Assembly: GCA_002389995.1 (NCBI GenBank)
Contig: DGRR01000198.1
Location: 1-5,071, forward strand
Reading direction: 5' to 3'
Length of the DNA: 5,071 bases
From: Ruminococcus sp. UBA4383
GTDB lineage: Bacteria; Bacillota; Clostridia; Oscillospirales; Ruminococcaceae
The notes under the pieces are model-generated. The model ran no database searches. It saw only the letters and a program-made list of their open reading frames with translations, and was not told the origin of the DNA. Shown one piece after another: positions 1 to 5,071 of this stretch; within the stretch, counting starts at the first letter, position 1; the number at the start of each line of letters is the position of its first letter. The position numbers and the translations under genes are program-made.

Positions 1-27
1 GAATACCTTGAAAATATGATGAAATAG
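1..27 (+). CDS. C-terminal tail of an upstream forward gene (partial)
   Basis: Reading from base 1 gives eight codons (EYLENMMK) followed by a TAG stop at 25-27. The stop lies two bases before the strong terminator at 29-69, which is the usual arrangement at the end of a transcription unit. Nothing can be said about the product, because almost all of the gene lies outside the window. The call rests only on the open frame and the position of the terminator, so the frame could be a coincidence. Confidence 0.45.
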   Translation, partial: EYLENMMK

Positions 28-28
28 G

Positions 29-69
29 AAAAACAGACTTTGGAGAATTTCTTCCGAGGTCTGTTTTTT
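29..69 (+). terminator. Intrinsic (rho-independent) terminator
   Basis: Bases 29-38 (AAAAACAGAC) pair perfectly with 59-68 (GTCTGTTTTT). The stem continues inward through G-T wobbles to GGA (42-44) pairing with TCC (53-55), which leaves a small loop. A run of six T closes the 3' side at 64-69. The A-run on the 5' side means it could also work on the reverse strand. It ends the upstream forward gene and isolates it from the promoter at 145-173. Confidence 0.85.
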
Positions 70-144
70 CTGATAAATTTATATAGATTCTGATTAAAAA
101 ATTTAAGAATAAGAAAATGTCTCAAATATTATTGAAAAAATCAC

Positions 145-173
145 TTGAAATTCATGGAAATATATGTTATAAT
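145..173 (+). promoter_or_regulatory. Sigma-70/sigma-A type promoter of the LRR gene
   Basis: A -35 element TTGAAA (145-150) is separated by exactly 17 bases from a perfect -10 TATAAT (168-173). The -10 is preceded by TG at 165-166, an extended -10. Transcription would start near base 180, giving a 5' leader of about 25 bases before the ATG at 206. The stretch 70-144 between terminator and promoter is very AT-rich, and I see no other element in it. Confidence 0.75.
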
Positions 174-192
174 AGTAAAAAATAATTTCCGC

Positions 193-198
193 AGGAGG
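193..198 (+). promoter_or_regulatory. Ribosome binding site of the LRR gene
   Basis: AGGAGG is a full Shine-Dalgarno match lying seven bases before the ATG at 206. It fixes that start codon and predicts efficient translation. Confidence 0.85.
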
Positions 199-205
199 AA
201 TTTTT

Positions 206-1636
206 ATGGAAAAAATATGCATTAAAATCGTTTACACAAATGAAGTTCTGAAAAATATCTGCGTTGATTACAAGGAAGATTTGGATATTGACAGCATAAA
301 GAGAAAGCCAATTCCCGAATGGTTTGAACCCGGAAAGGGTCGTGACGGCTGGGAGGGTCTTGTGCCTGAACTCCAGTACATGGTAAACGATAATAAAATC
401 GAATGGGTGTTCGATTTTGAGGGTGATGACGAAAACAGACAACTTTTCAAAAAATGTATGAAAGAATATGACCCCGTTTTCCCGTGGTCTGCGGACGGTA
501 TGACGGAGGAGGAAATATCCGCAAGAAACCTTGAAATTGCGGAAGAATGTGAACTGCGTGGTGAAAAACAAGAGGCTCTCCGACATTATTTTATTGCCGC
601 AGATGAGGGAAATGATGCCAAAATGCAGTTGTTCCTTGCGAATCTTTATAAGGATATGGCGGACGGAAAAGAAACAGATTATCCCATTGATGAACCGCAC
701 CCAATGGAAAAAGCTGTTGAATACTACGAAAAAGCCGCTGAAAACGGGAATATCAAGGCTTTGAAAATAGTTAACGAAATGTATAAGGAAAACGCCAAAA
801 AAGAAGCGGAAGAAACATTAAAAAAATTGATTGCCGAAAAAGTAAAGGAAATAATTGACAGCAAAATAAAAGAAATGGCGAAAGGTTTTTATATCGTTGA
901 CGGAGAATTATTAAAATACAATGGTACTGATAGTTATGTAACAATCCCCGACAGCGTTACAATTATTGGCAATTGGGCTTTTAGAGATTGTACAAGCCTT
1001 GAAAAAGTAACAATCCCCGACAGCGTTACAAGTATTGGCGATTGTGCTTTTAAAAATCGTACAAGCCTTAAAAAAGTAACAATCCCCAACAGCGTTACAA
1101 GTATTGGCGGTGATGCTTTTAAGGGTTGTACAAGCCTTAAAGAAGTAACAATCCCCGACAGCGTTACAAGTATTGGCGGTTATGCTTTTGATAATACAGA
1201 ATGGCTGAAAAACTATCCGAATGATTTTGTAATAATAAACGGAATTTTAATCAAATACAAGGGAACTAAAACAAATGTAGTTATCCCCGACAGCGTTACA
1301 AGTATTGGTGATTGTGCTTTTGAGTATTGTACAAGCCTTGAAAAAGTAACAATCCCCGACAGCATTACAAGTATTGGCGATAATGCTTTTTTTGGTTGTA
1401 CAAGCCTTGAAAAAGTAACAATCCCCGACAGCGTTACAAGTATTGGCGGTTATGCTTTTGTTTATTGTACAAGCCTCAAAGAAGTAACAATCCCCGACAG
1501 CGTTAAAAGTATTGACAGTTGGGCTTTTGGTGATTGTACAAGCCTTAAAGAAGTAAGAATCCCCAAAAACTGCGACATTGCAACTGGTGAATTATCCTCT
1601 TTTGAAAGATACACAAAAGTCATTCGCAGGAAGTAA
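206..1636 (+). CDS. Sel1-like and BspA-type leucine-rich repeat protein, cytosolic
   Basis: The product has 476 residues, and the start is set by the AGGAGG at 193-198. Residues 1 to about 110 form a domain I do not recognise, rich in acidic and aromatic residues (for example PEWFEPGKGRDGWEG at 37-51). Residues about 119-195 hold two Sel1-like helical repeats, with signatures ALRHYFIAADEGN and AVEYYEKAAENGN. Residues about 190-226 are a charged helix that may form a coiled coil. From 228 to 459 it is a BspA-type LRR (LRR_5) domain with eight 23-residue units of the form VTIPDSVTSIGxxAFxxCTSL plus a partial ninth. Both repeat classes are protein-interaction scaffolds in known families. There is no signal peptide, membrane segment or cell-wall anchor, so it most likely acts in the cytoplasm, unlike many surface BspA proteins. 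It has its own promoter and is convergent with the reverse operon, overlapping the PoNi gene by 17 bases. It could be an accessory or immunity-like protein of that locus, but this is inference from position. Confidence 0.85.
   Translation: MEKICIKIVYTNEVLKNICVDYKEDLDIDSIKRKPIPEWFEPGKGRDGWEGLVPELQYMVNDNKIEWVFDFEGDDENRQLFKKCMKEYDPVFPWSADGMTEEEISARNLEIAEECELRGEKQEALRHYFIAADEGNDAKMQLFLANLYKDMADGKETDYPIDEPHPMEKAVEYYEKAAENGNIKALKIVNEMYKENAKKEAEETLKKLIAEKVKEIIDSKIKEMAKGFYIVDGELLKYNGTDSYVTIPDSVTIIGNWAFRDCTSLEKVTIPDSVTSIGDCAFKNRTSLKKVTIPNSVTSIGGDAFKGCTSLKEVTIPDSVTSIGGYAFDNTEWLKNYPNDFVIINGILIKYKGTKTNVVIPDSVTSIGDCAFEYCTSLEKVTIPDSITSIGDNAFFGCTSLEKVTIPDSVTSIGGYAFVYCTSLKEVTIPDSVKSIDSWAFGDCTSLKEVRIPKNCDIATGELSSFERYTKVIRRK
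887..1213 (+). repeat. LRR module A: 17-codon lead-in plus four 69-bp repeats
   Basis: A 17-codon lead-in (residues 228-244, starting FYIVDGELLKYNG) is followed by four in-frame 69-bp units starting at 938, 1007, 1076 and 1145. The DNA of the units is nearly identical around the core encoding TIPDSVTSIG. The fourth unit diverges at its end (DNTEWLKN instead of the CTSL ending). The array codes for protein and is not a CRISPR. Confidence 0.9.
1226..1552 (+). repeat. LRR module B: second 327-bp copy of lead-in plus four repeats
   Basis: After only four codons (1214-1225) the same plan repeats. A 17-codon lead-in (residues 341-357, starting FVIINGILIKYKG, 8 of 17 residues identical to the first) is followed by four 69-bp units starting at 1277, 1346, 1415 and 1484. 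Its length equals that of module A, 327 bp. A partial ninth unit (VRIPKNC, from 1553) caps the array. Confidence 0.85.
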
Positions 1637-2276
1637 ATATCGGGATATACTTTGAAATGCACGTTTCGCCTTTCATTTTCAGCACCGCCGAGCCAAGCCA
1701 GCACCAGTAGCCCATATAGACATTTTCGGGGCTTTTGTGCGTATCATAGAAAGAAAACTCCCTGCATGATTCATACCATTTTTTCTCCATGTATTCCGTG
1801 AAATCGTTCAGGGAGGTTTCATTGTTGAGATAGCCGTCAAAAATGCTGTAATATTCGGGGTATGCAAGGCTTTTTTTCAGCGGTGTATAATTTTTGCCCC
1901 TGATAAATTCCTTTAATTTCAAGGTGAGTGAATCATTGAATTTCTGGGTATTCAGGAGGTTTTCACATTCACTGTAATCAAAGAGAATCATCAGCGAGAG
2001 AGAATCTGTAAATTCCGCATAGTCTGAAACGGGAAGCCGGTCTGCGAGGTCAATATATTTTTCAAAAGTTTCTGCGAGCTGATTTTTATTTTTTCCGAGG
2101 GAATACTCCGCAGACAGGAGATTTTTATAAAGTCCGAGGAGATATTTTCCGCAAAGTTCTTTTTTCTGCGGTGTATCGGACATTCCGAGAGCCTCGGAGA
2201 ATTTTTTGATTCTTTTATTCTGAGCGAAGATATATTCCTCAAAATATTCATCATTCATAAACTGTGCAATACTCAT
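1620..2276 (-). CDS. PoNi-type immunity protein (DUF1910/DUF1911)
   Basis: The product has 218 residues and is predicted to be mostly helical and soluble, with no signal peptide. The C-terminal part (about 155-203) has the hallmark of the PoNi C-terminal domain (DUF1911): a WYES segment, then YDTHKSPENVYMGYW, a small-residue helix (LGSAVLKMKG) and KYIP. Residues 1 to about 115 fit the helical PoNi N-terminal domain (DUF1910). PoNi proteins are known to neutralise cognate PoNe DNases by binding them. Its place directly after a PoNe gene, with an ATGA overlap (start 2274-2276, upstream stop 2273-2275), supports the pairing. A weak Shine-Dalgarno (AAAGGA, 2287-2292) lies inside the nuclease gene, so translation is probably coupled. 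As I recall the family, an acidic residue usually follows the aromatic in the GYW motif; here it is Leu (WCWLG). The 3' end overlaps the convergent LRR gene by 17 bases. Confidence 0.8.
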   Translation of the reverse strand: MSIAQFMNDEYFEEYIFAQNKRIKKFSEALGMSDTPQKKELCGKYLLGLYKNLLSAEYSLGKNKNQLAETFEKYIDLADRLPVSDYAEFTDSLSLMILFDYSECENLLNTQKFNDSLTLKLKEFIRGKNYTPLKKSLAYPEYYSIFDGYLNNETSLNDFTEYMEKKWYESCREFSFYDTHKSPENVYMGYWCWLGSAVLKMKGETCISKYIPIFTSCE

Positions 2277-2860
2277 AGCTGAACATTCCTTTCGGTGATA
2301 TTTGCGTTACTGTCGAGCCTGTCGTATGTAACTTTTCCGTCCTGACTGACATGGGCGATATAAGAGCCGACATTATCGGGATTGAAAATTTTTTCAAGTC
2401 TTATTTCGTCAGCTTTTTCCTTACCGACTGAGGCATCGAGTCTTTTATCAATCCAGTTTTCGCTCATTTGTTTTCCGTCAGCGGTATCGGAAAGCTGTGC
2501 GGTTTCATATTTTGCATCTGCGATTATATACTGTGGGATACCGTCAGGGTTATAATAAACGCCGTCAATACCCTGATGACCTGTTTCGTCAAGATTCGTG
2601 ACACGTTCAAGGGATATGCGTTCATATCCCTTTTCTTTGAGGTCAATATCAGTTTTCATTTCTCCGTAATTGCCTTTTTCGAGGGAAGTTTCTGGGATTT
2701 TTTTACCTGATTCAACGGCATTGACTTCCTGTTTCTGTTTGGATATTTGCTCCTGTTTTTCTATTGATTTAATCATTTCACCAAGGAAACTGATATCTTT
2801 TTCCTTCTGAGATTCGGGAGTTTCATGTATTTCTGAGGGCTTTTTCATTTCGGAAAACAT
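2273..2860 (-). CDS. Small PoNe-type PD-(D/E)XK DNase, toxin or effector nuclease
   Basis: The product has 195 residues from the ATG at 2858-2860. A GTG three codons upstream (2867-2869) is also open. I prefer the ATG because GGTGA (2866-2870) lies five bases before it, while the GTG is only two bases from AGGA. Residues 1 to about 60 are charged and Gln-rich, with no recognisable domain. The nuclease part (about 62-137) shows the PoNe layout: GNYGEM with Glu67, KGYERIS, GIDGVY with Asp99, an IIADAKY strand carrying the D-x-K pair Asp115/Lys117, then DGKQMS and WIDKRL. Known PoNe domains degrade DNA and are C-terminal cargo of secreted effectors (T6SS, or LXG/ESX types in Gram-positives). Here no delivery domain, signal peptide or membrane segment is fused to it. 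The gene sits 15 bases after the ATPase gene and overlaps the PoNi gene by 4 bases. Nuclease identity is well supported; whether it is exported is unknown. Confidence 0.85.
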   Translation of the reverse strand: MFSEMKKPSEIHETPESQKEKDISFLGEMIKSIEKQEQISKQKQEVNAVESGKKIPETSLEKGNYGEMKTDIDLKEKGYERISLERVTNLDETGHQGIDGVYYNPDGIPQYIIADAKYETAQLSDTADGKQMSENWIDKRLDASVGKEKADEIRLEKIFNPDNVGSYIAHVSQDGKVTYDRLDSNANITERNVQL

Positions 2861-2865
2861 ATCTT

Positions 2866-2875
2866 TCACCGTCCT
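2866..2875 (-). promoter_or_regulatory. Ribosome binding site of the PoNe gene
   Basis: The reverse strand reads TAA, AGGACGGTGAAAGAT, ATG. AGGA follows directly on the ATPase stop codon, and GGTGA lies five bases before the ATG at 2858-2860. This selects the ATG over the GTG embedded in the site and suggests that ribosomes finishing the ATPase gene can re-initiate here. Confidence 0.6.
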
Positions 2876-5071
2876 TTAATTTTTCAAAAAATCCTGTATG
2901 AAATCGGTGCATGAATCGTAACGCCTGAGATGTTCTTTTATGACATGGAGCAGGATTTTATTTTTTTCGGATTCGGAATAATTTTTCATTGAATATCTGA
3001 ATGAGCGTATAATTTTCATGCAGGCACTTTCGAGCGAATTGCCGTCAGGATAATATTTCTGTACACACTGCATTGATTTTTCACCGTCAAGGAAATCATA
3101 AACAAGGCTTTCAAAATATTCATTTGCCGTACTGATATTTTCCTCCTGAATATAGCGCATGAAACCGCATTTTATCCGTGTACTCAAATCGGAGGACATC
3201 ACTTGTTTTTCCAGTTCCCTGATATTTTCCTGCTTCGGATTCTTTACAATGCAGTCCAGAAGTTTAATTTCGGCATCATTTTTGACTTCATGGATTTCAG
3301 CGGGAGTTTTATCTGTTTCACACGGAGTATATCTTGTTATTTTGCAGAGTACAGGCTGAATCCATTCGCTTTGCCTTACAATTGCAATACCTCTTTCAAG
3401 CCTTGCAATTTCGCCTACCTGAAAATCATTCAGACCTGCGGCATAACCTGTAAGTTCGCAGTCTGACTGTTCAAGCAGATGCATGATAATTTTAGTGTTT
3501 GTATTCCTGATAACGGACATATCCAGCAGAGCCGGTGACTGGTCAGCAATTATGAAACCCTCTCCGCAGGTACGCATTTCCGCAATTGAATTTGTCAGCA
3601 TTTCAACAGCTTTTCCCTGTAAATTACTGCTTTCGTCAGTTTGATTTACATTAATTTTTTTCAGAAGATGATGAGCTTCTTCGAGTACAGTAACATGGTT
3701 AAGCGGTGCATTTGGCTGTCTCAAATTATTCATGCGGTATTCCTGTAATTTCAGAATAAGAATACCCATAATTAACGATTTTGTTTCAGCCGAGCCAATT
3801 CTGCTCAAATCAATTATGGCATTTCTGTCAAACAATTCTTCATCACTAAGACCGTTTGATTTGAATACAAGACCTGAAATTCCGTTTGTAAGGGATTCAA
3901 TTCTTGTGACAAGTGCGCCTGTATAGTCGTTTTTATTATCTGCAGAATAATCGCTTTCTTTGAGGACTTTTTTAATCTCCCTGTGGACATCTGAAAAATC
4001 AGGAAATATTCTGTACCCATATTTATTTATTGATTTTTCGGTGTCCCAGCCTGTGGATTCATAAGCCCTCTGTACGGCACTTTTCAGAATTGCAGGCATT
4101 GCCGCATACATCGCCCAGCAGGCATTAAAAATTTCCGTCAGCCTTTCAAGATGCTCAAGAATATGAATATCTTCTGGAAAACTGAACGGATTGAGTTTAA
4201 GCATTTCAATATCTTTAAGATTTGGATTTGTGCCGTATATTCTGATATTTTTGCCGCTGAACAATTTTTTATACTCACCTTTTGCAGGTTCGATTACAAG
4301 AAAAGGAATATTTTTTTCGGAAAGCTTATCAAGAATCTGATAAATTGTATTTGATTTGCCCGCACCTGTCGAACCTGTTATAAAGGTATGCGCCGCAAGC
4401 TCCTGAATATTTAGCCGTACATCAACATCTTCACGCTGTCCCATGTGGTATATTTTTCCGATTTTTATTTTATCAGCATTTTTTTCAGGATTTACAGTTG
4501 CAATATTTCTTCCGAACTCAGCGTGTTCAACAACGGGCAGACCATAAACTGATTTTGTCGGCAAACCAAGATGCAGAGGCAATTCCATACCGCTTACGAC
4601 TGTTCCTGCGGAAACTTCCATGAACTGAAGCGTTTTACTTGACATATCAGCGTAAGGTATACCAAAAACAGGGTGTGTGAAGCGTCTGAGATATTCTTTC
4701 ATATTTTCTACTGCCGTTTCGTCACTCCATAAATTAACAGCACTGTTTTCAACGGAAGAACCGTCTCCGAGCATTAATGCCCTGTATGTATTTGCGGCAA
4801 GACGACAGGTTTCAGGCTTACCCGAAAGAAAATATGCTCCGCACTGATAAGCCCCGTAATCTTCTGTTTCATGAATACGTTTAAGACTTTCGTCAATTCT
4901 GTCGAGCATTTCTTCAATATGCTTGTTTGTTTTTTCAATCTGAATAGTTCTTGATGTTCCTTTTGTATCCTGAGAGCCGCTTGTTTTTGTATTCTGTTCA
5001 CCGTGAGTTTTTGCAGTTCCATTTGTATCGGAGGTTGTATCTGAAACGTCAAGATGTCCTCCTGCATGGAT
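2876..5071 (-). CDS. HerA/FtsK-superfamily ATPase (DUF87-like), N-terminus outside window
   Basis: The frame is open through the right edge: 54 codons precede the first internal ATG at 4907-4909, so the gene is 5'-partial with at least 731 residues. Numbering from that Met, a Walker A (GSTGAGKS, 179-186; DNA 4352-4375) is followed by the strand FLVIEPAKGEY. A HerA-style Walker B (VTVLEEAHHLL, 407-417, with paired Glu) and the sensor region MRTCGEGFIIADQSPALLD (445-463) follow. This order is typical of HerA-like pumping ATPases, which form hexameric rings that move DNA or protein. The 54 codons at the edge encode a Ser/Thr/Gly/Asn-rich linker ending in a charged helix. Residues about 95-170 precede the ATPase fold and may be its barrel-like entry domain. 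About 140 C-terminal residues (535-677) form a helical extension I cannot assign. No membrane segment is visible in the part seen. It heads the visible operon, 15 bases before the PoNe gene. The family is clear; the substrate is not. Confidence 0.85.
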   Translation of the reverse strand: MHAGGHLDVSDTTSDTNGTAKTHGEQNTKTSGSQDTKGTSRTIQIEKTNKHIEEMLDRIDESLKRIHETEDYGAYQCGAYFLSGKPETCRLAANTYRALMLGDGSSVENSAVNLWSDETAVENMKEYLRRFTHPVFGIPYADMSSKTLQFMEVSAGTVVSGMELPLHLGLPTKSVYGLPVVEHAEFGRNIATVNPEKNADKIKIGKIYHMGQREDVDVRLNIQELAAHTFITGSTGAGKSNTIYQILDKLSEKNIPFLVIEPAKGEYKKLFSGKNIRIYGTNPNLKDIEMLKLNPFSFPEDIHILEHLERLTEIFNACWAMYAAMPAILKSAVQRAYESTGWDTEKSINKYGYRIFPDFSDVHREIKKVLKESDYSADNKNDYTGALVTRIESLTNGISGLVFKSNGLSDEELFDRNAIIDLSRIGSAETKSLIMGILILKLQEYRMNNLRQPNAPLNHVTVLEEAHHLLKKINVNQTDESSNLQGKAVEMLTNSIAEMRTCGEGFIIADQSPALLDMSVIRNTNTKIIMHLLEQSDCELTGYAAGLNDFQVGEIARLERGIAIVRQSEWIQPVLCKITRYTPCETDKTPAEIHEVKNDAEIKLLDCIVKNPKQENIRELEKQVMSSDLSTRIKCGFMRYIQEENISTANEYFESLVYDFLDGEKSMQCVQKYYPDGNSLESACMKIIRSFRYSMKNYSESEKNKILLHVIKEHLRRYDSCTDFIQDFLKN

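Noticed and set aside
167..700. Long reverse-strand open frame opposite the LRR gene
   Set aside because: It covers the promoter and the well-supported start of the forward gene. Its translation is Phe-rich and of unnatural composition, typical of an antisense shadow.
938..1552. Regular near-identical repeats that might suggest a CRISPR array or tandem DNA element
   Set aside because: The period is 69 bp with no unique spacers, every unit stays in frame, and the translation is a clear BspA-type leucine-rich repeat.
1638..1680. Small inverted repeats after the LRR stop (ATATC/GATAT, GAAA/TTTC) as a terminator
   Set aside because: The stems are only four to five base pairs, with tiny or self-complementary loops and no real T-run. 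They also lie within the PoNi coding sequence.
2867..2869. GTG as the start of the PoNe gene
   Set aside because: It lies only two bases from the AGGA and is itself part of the GGTGA that is ideally spaced for the ATG at 2858-2860. It remains possible.
3159..3466. Forward open frames opposite the ATPase gene
   Set aside because: They have no convincing ribosome binding site and odd Phe/Ser/Cys-rich composition, and they lie fully antisense to conserved ATPase sequence.
4907..4909. ATG as the true start of the ATPase
   Set aside because: No Shine-Dalgarno lies before it, and the same frame is open for 54 more codons to the window edge, so the gene very likely starts outside the window.
4774..5067. 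Reverse-strand open frame starting near an AGGAGG-like sequence at the right edge
   Set aside because: It is in another frame of the ATPase gene. The ATPase frame is open throughout and continues into clearly conserved sequence, while this product is low-complexity and matches nothing.

Overview
The window is AT-rich bacterial DNA with strong Shine-Dalgarno sites, consensus sigma-70/sigma-A style promoter elements and the standard code (TGA used as stop). The BspA-type repeats and the style of the proteins suggest a Firmicute of the Clostridia, perhaps a Ruminococcus-like gut bacterium. That placement is an inference from style, not a measured assignment.

Layout. Bases 1-27 look like the last codons of a forward gene that begins outside the window. 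They are followed at once by a strong intrinsic terminator (29-69). After a short AT-rich gap comes a good forward promoter (145-173) and ribosome binding site. These drive one forward gene (206-1636) for a cytosolic protein made of an unrecognised N-terminal domain, two Sel1-like helical repeats, a charged helix and eight BspA-type leucine-rich repeats. The LRR part is built as two equal 327-bp modules.

The rest of the window is a reverse-strand operon that enters from beyond the right edge. Its order is a HerA/FtsK-type ATPase (5071 to 2876, 5' end missing), a small PoNe-type PD-(D/E)XK nuclease (2860 to 2273) and a PoNi-type immunity protein (2276 to 1620). The ATPase and nuclease genes are 15 bases apart. 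The nuclease and immunity genes overlap by 4 bases (ATGA). The last gene runs 17 bases into the 3' end of the LRR gene, tail to tail, and no clear terminator lies between them.

How the genes may work together. PoNe is known as a DNase toxin domain and PoNi as its cognate immunity protein; PoNe is usually fused to a secretion domain. Here the nuclease is nearly free-standing and is coupled to a DNA- or protein-pumping ATPase. Two readings fit: a motor that exports or handles a toxin with its immunity protein, or an intracellular nuclease-plus-HerA defence system in which the PoNi protein holds the nuclease in check. The sequence alone does not decide between them. The LRR gene may be an accessory of this locus or an unrelated neighbour.
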